This document shows, one piece after another, positions 1-10,896 of a stretch of DNA of 60,058 nt (the stretch's first letter is position 1; every line of letters begins with the position of its first letter). The translations under genes were made by a program, and so were the position numbers. Under the pieces are notes generated by a model. It was given only the letters and a program-made list of their open reading frames with translations. It was not told the DNA's origin and did no database searches. Where the stretch lies: contig JANTQF010000212.1 in NCBI GenBank assembly GCA_032988165.1, forward strand, positions 1 through 60,058, given 5' to 3'. The stretch is from Emmonsiellopsis sp. PD_33. Its lineage: Eukaryota > Ascomycota > Eurotiomycetes > Onygenales > Ajellomycetaceae.

Positions 1-542
1 GGGGCTGTCAGTGGGCGTAGGGGTGGATTCGGCGGAGGATGTGGTTACAGAGCGGATGACGGTCATGGTCACAGTCTGGGTGGTGGTGGTGGGAGTGAGG
101 TGATTCCGAGTAGTTCGCCGCCGCCGCCGAATTTGGGGAGTCCGAGTAAGGCTGGGCCTGCGTTGGGGAGGGAGAGGGAGAGGGTGGGGTCGAGTGGGAA
201 TGGGAGTGGGAGTGGGAATGGGAAGGGGGGTGACAGAGAGAGGGAACGCGGGTTGAGTAGGGGAAGGGTGGATGTTGAGGATGAGGATGAGGAGGAGGAG
301 GAGGGGGATGAGGAGGTGGGGGAGTTTGATTTGGCGAGGTAGGTTTTTTTTTTTTTCACTCTTTTTCTTTTTCGTTTTGTTTTGTTTTGTGGATTGGTTG
401 TAGTGTGTGGTTTTGGCCAATTATGCTGATGATGGTTTGTTAATGTTTTATATATAGGGGCTTCCAACCGATTGGTTCTTATCATCGCCAGTTCGCTGGG
501 TTGCCGAGGGCGAGGCCGAGTGCGAGTGCGTCCACTTCTTAG
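1..542 (+). CDS. 3' end of an unrecognised gene (partial, 2 exons)
   Basis: The frame is open from the first base, so the gene starts outside the window. Exon 1 runs to 338, a 119-bp intron spans 339-457 (donor GTAGGT, branch-like GCTGAT, acceptor TATATAG), and the last exon reaches the TAG at 540-542. Reading straight through would stop at once (TAG 340-342); splicing instead adds a coherent tail that begins GFQPIGSYHRQF and ends in a Ser/Ala/Thr-rich stretch. The visible part is low complexity: Gly/Ser repeats, an Arg/Glu patch, then a run of Asp/Glu (about residues 79-93 of the visible part). I recognise no domain, and the product could be a membrane or regulatory protein with a disordered C-terminus. 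Confidence is moderate for coding and low for any role. Confidence 0.55.
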
Positions 543-669
543 GAAAAATGGTTTTTTTCCGGGGGGGGTGGCTGGGATGGGATTGGAAAGGGGGGAAGGG
601 GGGGGGTTGGGATGAGATGAAAAGGTATGGCAAAGTTATGAGAGAGAAAGATGATAGACAGATATACAT

Positions 670-671
670 GA

Positions 672-707
<36 letters not shown>

Positions 708-711
708 AAAG
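670..711. repeat. (AAAG)n microsatellite
   Basis: About ten consecutive AAAG units lie in the 3' flank of the partial gene. Polypurine tracts surround it, and a CTAT/CCAT-rich tract follows at about 812-842. No gene lies here. Confidence 0.95.
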
Positions 712-2072
712 ACACCGAGGAAGAAAAGAAAGAACAGAAAAGAAAAGAATCAAAAGAATCACAAGAGGAGGAAAGGAATGAGATATTGCCCGGCCCCCCC
801 CTCTCCCTCCCTATCTATCTATCCATCCTATCTATCTATCTAGTCCGCTCTACATACCTACCCCGATTATCCATAACCTTCGCAATTTCACTCGCCTCGC
901 CGTCCGCATTCTACCCAAGCCGATCCAACTAAAAACTCAACTCAACTCACCTGGCTGGCTGGCATTTCTCAATCTATCTTGATACATCTTTGATCTTGAC
1001 CCTCCTCTTCCTGTTTGTTTGTTTTGTTTTGTTTTGTTTTTTTCGCCTGCATTTATCATCTATCCATCCCATTTATGCAGCGGGCGCTTATTCGTGCTCT
1101 TGCTTTATCTTTATCTTTGCTTTGACTTATTTGTTTGCTTTTATTTATTGTCTGTCCATGATGCATTTTTATTCTCTGATATGGATATGCATGTTCAGCA
1201 ATGAAAAAAAAGGGGGAAGAAGGAATCCTGACTCCAGACTTTTACCTTTACTTACTTTGCATTGTTATTATGTATGTTTTGTATTATTATTGTTAACTGG
1301 GTGAACTGGGCACGGCTAGGTAGGCATGGCTGGGTTTTTATTTTGAGATTGAGATTTTATGTAAAGTTACTAGTTATAAATGGTTTGTTGATTCTTTTTT
1401 CTTCCTTTATTTCTCTATTCTCAGTCAAGTGGTTTGTTTTTGGACTTTGGACTTTGGACTTCTGGTGTTTGGTTTTAGTTTTTAGTTTTTTAGTTTTGAT
1501 AAAAAAGAGAAAAGAAGCATGTGTAAATATTGCATGGTTATGAGTATTAATAATGACAGATAGATTTTAAATCTAAGAAATTTTTATTAGAAGTAGTTGA
1601 TTCCCAGGGCTCCCTTTTGAGGTAGGTTTTAGACTTAAGAAGTAATTATTTAGGTTAATAGGGTAGTTATTTAACCAGCTGGCATTAACTACTGCATTCC
1701 TCCATCCATTCCACCCCCCTCGCTATTAACCCCCCTCCAACACACATGGAGTACGCCTCTAACAAACCTAACTACTACCACACCCCATAATCAATTACCT
1801 GGCAACCTGCCTACCTCACTACGGAGTACCTAGCCTGCCGAGCGGGATGATCCAAAGATATCGCCATTGAGTAGGGACAAAGAAAAATCTATTGAGAGAT
1901 CAGGATCAACGGATTGCATTCTGCAGCCGCTTCTGCAGGCGCGCGCAGGCGCAGCTGGAGGCAAACGCCTCTAGGCGTAATATTCCACTGCCTGTAGCTG
2001 CTAACTAGGTGTCGGTTGCCGTGGGATTCAGGATCCTGGCACGGGGGGATTGGGATTGGGGTTGGGGATGTT

Positions 2073-2077
2073 TATAA
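2073..2077 (+). promoter_or_regulatory. TATA-like element of the first metallopeptidase gene
   Basis: TTTATAAGG lies about 195 bp upstream of the chosen ATG at 2271, after a G-rich tract. A probable 5' leader intron follows (see 2166-2220). This is a motif match only, with no transcript start evidence. Confidence 0.4.
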
Positions 2078-2165
2078 GGAGGGCGGGAGTGCTTTTTGTG
2101 TTGCTGTTACATTTACCTCACTGGTTATTTAACTTATGCAATTTGTTTCAACGATTTGGCAAGGA

Positions 2166-2220
2166 GTAAGTTTCTTGAGCGAGCTATATTGATGCCATGA
2201 TAGCTACTGATTTGTATTAG
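2166..2220 (+). other. Probable 5' UTR intron
   Basis: A consensus donor GTAAGT at 2166, a CTGAT-type branch site and a TTAG acceptor ending at 2220 make a plausible 55-bp leader intron. Its removal would delete an upstream ATG (ATGCCATGA, a two-codon uORF) from the leader of the metallopeptidase mRNA. Confidence 0.5.
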
Positions 2221-2270
2221 GGAAGACCTGACTTTGGAGAGCTTTTGCATCACTCCCTTAGCTGTCGAGG

Positions 2271-4840
2271 ATGACTGTCTACAACCATGTCTTCCGCGTC
2301 GACAACGTCTCGCGGGATGAGACGGTGCACCAGGTATTTCCTCCTCCTGTATCTCATATCACCGCTTCAAACACCACGACCTAACATCTTCCCAGCGTTG
2401 CCTCCTCATCAAAGGCTCCTGCATTCAAGCGGTAGAATCCGGCTTCATCACCGCCCTCAACCATGATGCAGTCGGCAACCAGAACTTCCCCCCGCAGAGC
2501 CACCCCGTCGTTGAAGGCCGCTTCGCCTTCTTGGCCATGCTCTCTCCGGGACCAAATCGGCTCACGGTCCGAAACGGGGAGACCGGCTTTTCAGAGCTGA
2601 CCATCCCAATCACCTACACCCCCCTCCTTCAGTACCCCCCGCTCCACTTGGCAATCCTAATAGCCAAAGACTCCCCCTTACTCATTGACTGCCCTCCCGC
2701 CAAACATGGCGGAATCTCAACCGCACACTCCTCGCTCGACGCCGCTATCGCCAAGTTCCGCATGACTGCGTACATGTGGCAGGCCCTGACGGCCGAAGAC
2801 ATGTATGACAAGGGGCTCGGCCGGCGCTCATTCCGGCTCGAAGAGGAATGGACCGCCGACACCACGAGCCAGGAATTCCTAGCTGCCCAGTCTGAGAACG
2901 CCCTATCCGCCAGCGGCGTGATGCGCTCCACAGCCAAAATCCATCTCATCAAATCCGACAAGACCGTCGCCGAGCTCCGGGACCCGAATCTAGCTCAGCA
3001 GAATCCGACCGCTCATTCGAAAGATAGGCTATTCGACCACTTCCTCGCCGCGCTGAAACAACATGGCGCCCCCTTCTCCCCTTCATCCCACCCCATCGTC
3101 GCCGGTCTGATTCTCGACGCCCACTACTCGGTATATCAAGACCTCATCCTCGCCCATGCCGCGCTGGGCTGCCATAATCCCGCCGGCATCTCCCTAGGGA
3201 TCTTTGGAAGCCACCTAACCTACTCCTGGCCCCGGTTCCTCGAAGAGGTCAACGGTTGTCTAACCGACACCCGCGCCCCCGGCGCAACAGTCGGCAACGA
3301 CAACGGCGAGTGCGCCAGCATGTGGGAAGCCTGCTCGATTGGCCAAGGCGCATTTTTGCACGAGGTCGGCCACGCATTTAGCGCGCCGCATACCACCGGC
3401 ATCATGGCCAGGGGGTACGCGCAGCACTGGCCGAGGAACTTTTTAGCAAGAACGGCGTATTGCAGGCAGCGGAGCGAGGAGGGGTTCGTGGTCGTCGACG
3501 GCCAGACGGAGAATAACGCCCGCTGGGATCTGAGTGATGCGTTGAGGTTTAAACACTTTCCGCATTTCAGATTACCCACCGACGAGCCCCTTACGGCAGA
3601 GGTACTGAAGGAACCACCCCACGTCTTCGTGATAGCAGGCGAGGTTGACTTGAGAGGGAGCGCCTCTTCTAACCTCCGCCTCTGCTCGCGCGCGGGAATC
3701 GCCCGCGTAACCTTTAATGGTACAGCTGAAGCAGAGATAACACCTACCACCACCCCAACTGAACTCACATATACCAAAGCACAGCTGGAATCCCGCTTCC
3801 CCGTCGGCCCACTGGCCCTAACAATCCTCAGCATGAACGGCAAGGAAACCAGCATCCGGGACGTCTACCGCCTCTTCTCATCGCAGACAACCCTCCTCCC
3901 CGTCCCAGACTCAGACCTAACCCTACACAAACAATCCGTACTAGCCACCGACATGGAAACCGGGACATCCCCCTTCCCACCCCCCGAGAACTCCTGGACC
4001 TGGGCAGCACTCTTCACCAAACCATCCACATCCACATCCACAAACGACACCACAATAACCAACCTCACCTCCATCGACGTGCGCACAGGCGGGTATCTAG
4101 ACGGGCTCTATCTCAAATACGACGACGACGAAGTCATCAACGGCGGCCCGCGCGTTAACCGGTACGGGCTCGGCGAGCACATGTTCGGCGGCCATGCGGC
4201 GGAGGAGGTCGAGATCCCTGCCGGAGAGGAGATTGCGCGCATTGCCGTCGCGAGGAGCGGACATGTTATTCGCGGAATGAGGATTTTCCTGTCTGGCGGG
4301 GGAGAGGGGGGCGAGTTGGATGGGAGTTCGGGTGGAGGGGAGGGGCGCGAGGTGTTGATGCTTGGTGAGTTTCTCTTTGCCCTCTTTTTTTTTTTTTTGG
4401 CTCTTGTTTCATCCCCCGTGGCTCGAGGTATATGTCTATACATAGTTCCCTCCCCTCCCCTCCCCTGGGACCCATACTGATAAAAGACAACCAGAACCAC
4501 CCCCCTCCCACACCATCATCGGCCTATTCGGCACCAGCTGGTGGGGCCAGCACTTCGACGCCCTCTACGAGGTCGGCATCATCAGCGCGCCGCGGACTGC
4601 GGTGGCGGACGGCGGGAGGTTGCCTGAGGCGGTGTATGCGATGGAGGAGTTGAAGAATGGGGATGGCGGGCATGATGTGAGTGTGTTATTACCTTTATGT
4701 TATGTTGATGAGGAGGGGATGGGGATGGGTTTTTGTAAAGGGCTAATTGCTGATTTTTTGTTCTTTTTTTGTTATTTTTATAGGAGGGATTTTTTAGGGA
4801 GATAGAAAAGGGGGGTGTTGGGGATGAGGATGAGGATTGA
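2271..4840 (+). CDS. YIL108W-type zinc metallopeptidase with C-terminal jacalin-like domain, intact motif
   Basis: Four exons: 2271-2333, 2396-4364, 4495-4676 and 4784-4840, joining in phase to about 756 residues. The centre has a metzincin-like zinc site: H343-E344-V-G-H347 and H353 (HExxHxxxxxH), followed by GIM as a probable Met-turn. This matches the fungal putative peptidase family typified by yeast YIL108W (Pfam Metallopep), whose substrate I do not know. The last quarter (from about residue 595) is Gly/Tyr-rich with beta-type repeats and ends in a GLFGTSWWG element, as in a jacalin-like lectin fold. No signal peptide is visible, so a cytosolic protein is likely. It lacks the Ser-rich N-terminal extension (about 130 residues) of its paralogue at 35275-37952, and its codons are richer in C at third positions. 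Intron 1 (62 bp) has a CTAAC branch. The last two exons rest on splice signals and lectin-fold continuity. Confidence 0.85.
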
Positions 4841-5350
4841 GGATATGCAGTAAGTGGTTGGTAGATATTGGTTTTTCTATGTCGGTATAGATATAGGGGT
4901 GTCGATGATCGGATGGAAAGCGTAGCATAAATCAGGGAAGAGGGAGGTATGTATCAATCTAGATGCGAAGAACATACATGCATTGGATAACTAGCTAGCA
5001 AGTTGGCAAAGATAAGGGGGGAAATGCTTACTGTATGAGGTCCCTGACGTCTCTCAGGCGTATCAAAGCTACTACCGATTTAATGACTTCTAGCATTCCT
5101 AACTCCTGTCGAAATAACATCGAATTGGAGAATGAGAAAACAAAAATACAACAAAGAACATCAATCCCCTTTGCTCCCACCCTCGCCCATCGATCCATCC
5201 ATCCGTCCCACATCGCCGGTCATCATAAAACTCTCATAATAAACCGCAGCCACTTGTAGGCCACATTACTCACCAATACCGTCATTCATAGGTAGAATCA
5301 CAGCCTTATCCCCTTCTCACCCCCTCTCACAGTGCCCTGTTCCCCCCTCC
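4841..5350. other. Convergent intergenic region
   Basis: This is the 3' flank shared by two convergent genes. It is AT-rich at first, then C-rich. I see no gene or RNA. Confidence 0.6.
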
Positions 5351-7759
5351 CTACTCCTTCGCACAGACATCCTCCCCGGCCCAGCCATCAACATCCCCAC
5401 TCCCCATCTCAGCCTCCACCGCCGCATCCCAACTCGCGCACTCCTCCCTTACCCTACTCTCCGTATCCGCCACAACGGCTCGTACCCTCCTCTCCACCTC
5501 CGCCTTCCACGACCGATCATACGCATTCGCCGCCTTCCTAGCAGCCTCCTCTCTCTCGTCACCAGCAAAACCACGCAGCCCGCAAGCAAGCGGCCAGTTA
5601 TTTGTGGTCATGGGGATTTTTGCATCGTCCTCATTATCATTATGGCTGGTCAGTGGGTGATGGTCGAGTAAGAGGCGAGATTTCAACGTGATACCGACTA
5701 TGGCTTCCATGGTATAGCGTGCGTCGTTGCCGCCGTTGTGCAGATGCCAGCCTGTGATGGAGAGATCAAGGAGGATTTTTGCTAGGGAGGTTGGGTCCGT
5801 TGTGCGTTTGAGGACGCGGAAGAGGATCGAGGTGTCGAGGGTCTCAAGGATACAAGGGGTTGTTGTTGGGTTTCCTTTGGCAGTGGCGGGAGGGTTGCAG
5901 AAGGTTTTGCAACCTAGTTTGCGGAGGTAGGTGAGGTCGGCTTGGGTATCGTGGGCAACGAAGATGATGTTTCTTGTGCGGGTTTTGTGATCCGGGATGG
6001 CGTGCGACGGTTTTGATGCCTCCTCATTCGGAATGGTTGGTTGGTCGGGAACCGCTTCCTCAGGAGGTGGGAGCTGGACACCGCCATCAACATCAGCATC
6101 AGCATCAGTATCAACATCGATATCAGTATCTTGTTGAGTCTCTGAATGTTGACTCGTAAGAGGGATGTCGGCTGAATAAGGGGGATGAAAGCAGCTATCT
6201 ACAACTTCTGCTGCCTTGGTAATCGAAACCCATTCGCTTTCTCCAAATCTAAAGTTATCAGGACATCCTTCCAGGTAATCTTTATTGACGACGTGTGAGT
6301 ACTCCTTAATCCGAAAATGGCGTGAGCGGATCTTGGCAACCCAGTTGCGTCCTCCTTCTCCAGGGGGAATCCCAACAAGATCGAGTGTGTCAAGTGTGGA
6401 GACGCCGATTTCCGTGATTTGGTGGTGGCTTTTTTCATTTGCTTCAACATCCACGGAAATGAAAATCGGCTGGCTCGCAAAAGGGGATGGAGCAGGTCGA
6501 TTCACATCAAATGGTAGGAGGATTGTTCCACAGGCCAAAGCATATTCCCGTTCAGCCCGCTTCTGCTCCTCCCATTCCAGACCGGCCGTGTCAGGTGGCT
6601 GAAGATAACGGGGGCGTCGTGGTCGCATCCCAAGATAGCACTGGCTCCTTTTCATAGCGCGGCACCAGTCCTGCAGTTTCTGGATGCGGTCGCCCTGTCG
6701 TTTCTTTTTGGCTGCCTTGGACTTTTTCCGCGTTGCTTCGACAGCCGCGGCTATCTTTGCCTGGAAGGCAGCAAACGAGCGATCAACTTCAACAGAACAA
6801 TCTTTGGGGCGTTTATGGTAGCCATCGGGCGGTGCAGATATTGTTGCTTCCATTGTGTCTTTATCCTCGCGGCTCGAAGATCGACCGAGGAATTGCGGCT
6901 GGGGGGTACCGTCGTCTTCGAATGGGATTAGGAATCCAAGATCCTCAGCGGAAGGGATAACAAGCTTGCTGTCAAACCTTTCATTTATCTCGTCGATGAG
7001 TGATTGAACTTGAAGACTGGGAACAAGAAGAAGTGGTTGCATCGAGATATACGGAGGCGGGTGAATATAGTATCTGTATACAAAGTTAGTGAAGTTAACC
7101 ATACGTGATGCGAAGCGTTGAAATTATAAGTCACGGCAATACGTGAATACCTGGCTCATATGAGCCGCCGGTTTGGGTAACGGGTAGAAGGCATGGATTG
7201 CAATGCCATGCCGATTTGAAACATAAAATGGCGTTGGTGGATGTGGGGATTGAGCATACATATCCCACAGCCTATTCCAGAACTTTCCCCCGTCAAAGAA
7301 TTCCTTGGCGATTAGATGCGAGTCTTCGCCTCGAACGTATTTATATGGGAACCGGCTGACAGAGGTTATCGGGCAAAACATTTTTGCATTGTCAGAAGAC
7401 AAATAGGCACCTCCTCCAATATTTGCAGAGAATGCTGATAGACTGCTATTATCTAAGACCTTGTGTCCACTCTTTTTGCCACGGTTTTGTGCTCTCTTAG
7501 CCTTCCGTGACGCCTGAGAAAAGGCAGCCAAATACTCATCAAACCCATCCTCTGAGCCACTGTTGTTGTTGTCTGCTTGGGGTTCGGGAACAACGCTCGC
7601 CTGGGTTGTCTGTGGGGGGTTGTTTTCCTCTAACTGGGTCTTGGTATTGGTTTCCGTAGGCTTGATCTGGGATTTAACAACGGGTTGAAGTCTAGTGTTG
7701 GTCTGTAGAAGCTCTTCGTCGCCTCCGAAGAGCAACTTCAGGCGCGCCGCTTTGTCCAT
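5351..7759 (-). CDS. Gfd2/YDR514C-family protein with DEDD exonuclease fold
   Basis: Two exons on the minus strand, 7759-7260 and 7073-5351, give about 740 residues. Splicing GTATGC at 7259 to the ATACAG acceptor ending at 7074 makes a continuous WDIYYIHPPP junction typical of the family; a later donor at about 7137 would also stay in frame. The N-terminal third is polar and low complexity. A Lys-rich segment leads to the family signature LQDWCRAMKRSQCYLGMRPR (about residues 300). The C-terminal domain keeps the DEDDh-type residues: D375 and E377 (SVDVE), D542/D546 (HDTQAD), H612 and D617 (HNGGND). Family knowledge: the fold is related to RNase H-like 3'-5' exonucleases, and yeast Gfd2 is linked to mRNA export; the activity here is inferred. 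An acidic repeat (DTDIDVDTDADADVD, about 483-497) is probably a disordered loop. The start is the first ATG giving MDKAARLK; an upstream in-frame ATG lies at 7810. Confidence 0.85.
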
Positions 7760-8498
7760 ACTGGAGCTGGGATTGATGGCAAGAAGATGTAGGCAGAGAA
7801 GATACAGCAAGAAAAGGACGGAAGATTGGAGTAGAAAGAGAAGAAGAGAGATAAACGGGGTCTCCGGGTATCTGTGGTCAGACTACAACAGAGACATCAG
7901 AGGAGTGTGTGAATGGCGGAAACCGCACTCAGGCGTGTCTGAGATCGTTGGCGAAGCAACTGAGATCCGAGACAGCCAGACGGCAACAAGGGCAGCAACA
8001 ATGAGAAAAGGATCAAAGTACGCAGTAATGTAGGTACTTTGCCGACACAGAAGGGCTAGAATAGCTCTGTGCGTATATATGCCAAAGAAACTATGCCTTG
8101 ATAACCTCAATATATTTGTAGCCTTGCACTCAAACATAGGGCAATCATGCCTGCAAGATCGCAAAACTCAAAATATAGTCATTGACATTGGAACCGCATC
8201 TGATTCTGTAGTGGACATTGTCATGTTCTGCATGCACAGTTCGTTAAACAACATGAGGTTGGAGATGTTGAAGTTGGACGTTGATTTGATATCCAGCCGC
8301 GATGCAAACAAGACAAACACACCATGCTGCTAGCTCCGAGCTTTGACCACATCTTAATGGGAAAAAATTCCAAGCCGCATCGACTCCCCTTCAATAATCT
8401 GTTTGCTTGCGCCCTGCTCTCTGCACCATACCAGCGACTCTTTTCCCTCTCGTCCCTAGGTCGGGCTCACTCGAAGCTCATTGGGGCAAATTTTTACT
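7760..8498. other. Divergent promoter region (Gfd2-like / NOP9)
   Basis: The 739 bp between two divergently transcribed genes hold no recognisable coding family or RNA. They presumably contain both promoters and leaders. Confidence 0.6.
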
Positions 8499-10622
8499 AT
8501 GCCTCGCGAAAGACAAAAGCGTGGCCGCCGAGCCGATGCCAAACGAAAGCGCGACGAAGAAGCAGACGACACCGCATCCAAACGGCAGAAGCCCTCCGAT
8601 GGCGTCCAACATGAGGAAGCCAATCCGTCATATATTCAAGCGGAGGCTGGGGATGACTATATTCCTCTCGACGGGGATCAGCCAAACTCCACGGAGACAC
8701 CCTTCTACGGTCTCCTGGACACCGAGGAGCAGGAGTACTTTTCTCACGCAAGCGGATTATTGGAACTGAACCAGTTCGAAACCGAGGAGGAAAAGGCCAT
8801 ATTTATCGAGCGGGTATATGAAGAGGCCAATGGGAAGGAGCTAAAGATTGCCTGCAGTCAGTCTTGTTCCAGGTTGATGGAGAAGCTGATTTCCGCCTCA
8901 ACCGTTGACCAGTTGAAACGCCTGTTCGGCAAGTTTGTCGGCCATTTCCTTAACCTTGTTCAGCATCGATTTGCTAGTCATTGCTGTGAATGCCTGTTTC
9001 TTCGCGCTGCACCGTTCGTAACACGAGAGATGGGAAAATCAGATGGAAAGAAAAAGGATAAAAATGACGAGGAGGAACAACCAAGCTCCGAGGAGAAAAT
9101 GGAGGATCTGTTCTTGAAAGCCATTTCGGAGCTGGAAGGGAACTGGGGATACCTGTTGACGGAACGTTTCGCATCACACACGATAAGAGTTTTGCTTTTG
9201 GTGCTGGCAGGCGAACGATTGGATAACCCCTCGAATATGACCGTAGTCGCGAGTCGCAAGAAGGAGAACCTAGATGCATCGAAAACCGCTTCCCAGCTTG
9301 ACCGCTCGGTTTCGGAAAAGCGAGCCGTCCCAACATCGTTCAATACTGCGCTAGAGAAAATGATGAAGGACCTGGTTACCGGTATCGATGATACATATCT
9401 ACGAGCACTCGCCACACACCCGGTTGGGAACCCCGTCCTACAGGTGTTATTATCCGTCGAGCTCACTCACATGGGCAATTCGAAAGCCAAGGACCCTAAT
9501 TCGATTCTCCGGAAACTTGTACCAGATGAGAATCTCGAAGAAGGAACGCCCAGTTCGATATTCATAAACGGACTATTTTACGATCCGGTTGGCTCTCGCT
9601 TACTGGAAACAATAGTTCAATGCGCCCCGGGAAAATTCTTCAAGGTGTTATACAAAAATCTCATTCGTGAACGCATTGGATCCCTTTCGCGAAACGAGAT
9701 TGCTGGGCATGTGGTGGTTCGGGTTCTGGAGAGATTAAGCAAGGACGATTTGAAGAGTTCCATGGACTTGATTTTGCCAGAGGTTCCATCGCTCGTTGAG
9801 CGAACAAGATTAACGGTGATAAAGGCATTGGTTGAGAGAGGGATTGTTCGGGGTATAGACCTGGGGCCACTTGCTAAAGCCCTTCAGGCAGCATATGGAG
9901 ATGACCCAGTCGAAAGAATCAACAAAATTTTAAAGCTACAGCAGCCGTCGAAGGAACAAGAGACCGATAATAAACCGCCCGCTAAAAACTCATCTCCGGA
10001 GCAATTGCACGGCTCCCTCCTGGCCCAAGCGATGCTAAAAGCCCCTGGTCCGCTCAGCGAATTAATACAATCGAGTCTCCTCGCACTATCCCCTGAAACG
10101 TTACTGATGATTGCGAAGGATCCAGTGGCCTCTCATGTTCTACAAGATGCATTGACACTCCCAACATCCACCCCTCAATTCCGCCGCCAAATAACATCCA
10201 GATTCTTCGGTGAAATGAGTGAACTCGCTCTCCATTCCAGCGGCTCCCACGTCGTCGACGCTCTCTGGCAAGCGACGAAAGATTTGACATTTGTCAAGCA
10301 GCGATTTGCGGAGGAGCTGGCCGCCCACGAACGCGCTCTTCGTGACTCGTTTGTCGGTCGGGCAGTGTGGAGAAATTGGTCGATGGATCTATATAAGAGG
10401 AAACGGGCCACTTGGGTTTCGATAGCGAAAGGATCAACAGAAAACAGCGGCGCACAGGGACCTGCAAACGTTCCGACTGGTCAATCAGCTCCGCCTAAAT
10501 CGAAACTGGACTTGGCTAGAGCCCGATTTGCTGCGAGGGCTGATGGTTCAAAGCAACCGCATAATACCAATGCGACAAGCGCCAATGCGACAAAAGTGTC
10601 TCAAAAGATAACGGCTACCTAA
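8499..10622 (+). CDS. NOP9: Nucleolar protein 9 (Pumilio-repeat 40S biogenesis factor)
   Basis: A single exon of 707 residues, normal length for fungal Nop9. The start is the ATG of MPRERQKRGRRADAKRKRDE, a strongly basic N-terminus fitting nucleolar targeting; a GTG-initiated extension upstream is not needed. Puf-like repeats run through most of the protein, with recognisable elements such as HRFASHCCECL (about residue 159), TERFASHTIRVLLLV, the ATHPVGNPVLQVLL repeat, GHVVVRVLERL, VASHVLQDAL and GSHVVDALWQ. Family knowledge: Nop9 binds pre-rRNA near the 20S 3' region and is needed for small-subunit maturation. A Lys/Glu-rich insertion (about 183-205) splits the repeats. The C-terminal approximately 80 residues are polar and basic. 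It is divergent from the Gfd2-like gene and tandem with the decarboxylase 275 bp downstream. Confidence 0.95.
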   Translation: MPRERQKRGRRADAKRKRDEEADDTASKRQKPSDGVQHEEANPSYIQAEAGDDYIPLDGDQPNSTETPFYGLLDTEEQEYFSHASGLLELNQFETEEEKAIFIERVYEEANGKELKIACSQSCSRLMEKLISASTVDQLKRLFGKFVGHFLNLVQHRFASHCCECLFLRAAPFVTREMGKSDGKKKDKNDEEEQPSSEEKMEDLFLKAISELEGNWGYLLTERFASHTIRVLLLVLAGERLDNPSNMTVVASRKKENLDASKTASQLDRSVSEKRAVPTSFNTALEKMMKDLVTGIDDTYLRALATHPVGNPVLQVLLSVELTHMGNSKAKDPNSILRKLVPDENLEEGTPSSIFINGLFYDPVGSRLLETIVQCAPGKFFKVLYKNLIRERIGSLSRNEIAGHVVVRVLERLSKDDLKSSMDLILPEVPSLVERTRLTVIKALVERGIVRGIDLGPLAKALQAAYGDDPVERINKILKLQQPSKEQETDNKPPAKNSSPEQLHGSLLAQAMLKAPGPLSELIQSSLLALSPETLLMIAKDPVASHVLQDALTLPTSTPQFRRQITSRFFGEMSELALHSSGSHVVDALWQATKDLTFVKQRFAEELAAHERALRDSFVGRAVWRNWSMDLYKRKRATWVSIAKGSTENSGAQGPANVPTGQSAPPKSKLDLARARFAARADGSKQPHNTNATSANATKVSQKITAT

Positions 10623-10896
10623 GCCTCCCAACGAAACAATGGTTATATGTTTTTACGGTTGCTTTTACTTAGAAGTTGTCCTCGCCTTCGACAATCGATC
10701 GAACGCGTCGAGTGACGTCATAGATACCCAAAAGTTTAAAAGCGGCAAAAAAAATAAGCTATTTTACTTATCCGATGTCGCAATTTAATCTATTTTTTGC
10801 CTTTTTTTTGCCGAATGTTTTGTTTTGTTATATATCCCCCCACCACCACCGAATTGGCGCTGAACTGAATGTAATAATCAGTCCATTTTCGGAATC

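Larger units (their letters stand above)
543..2270. other. Intergenic stretch and metallopeptidase promoter
   Basis: No coding family is recognisable. It holds polypurine/polypyrimidine tracts, an AAAG microsatellite, T-rich sequence (1000-1560) and, near 1920-1985, GC-rich short inverted repeats. The last 300 bp carry promoter signals for the downstream metallopeptidase gene. Confidence 0.7.

Noticed and set aside
100..342. Stand-alone 80-codon ORF at the window start
   Set aside because: The frame is open to base 1 and continues through a good intron to 542, so it is the tail of a larger gene rather than a small gene.
3220..3855. 211-codon open frame on the minus strand inside the first metallopeptidase
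   Set aside because: It is an antisense shadow of GC-rich coding sequence. The plus strand encodes a recognisable protein across the whole span.
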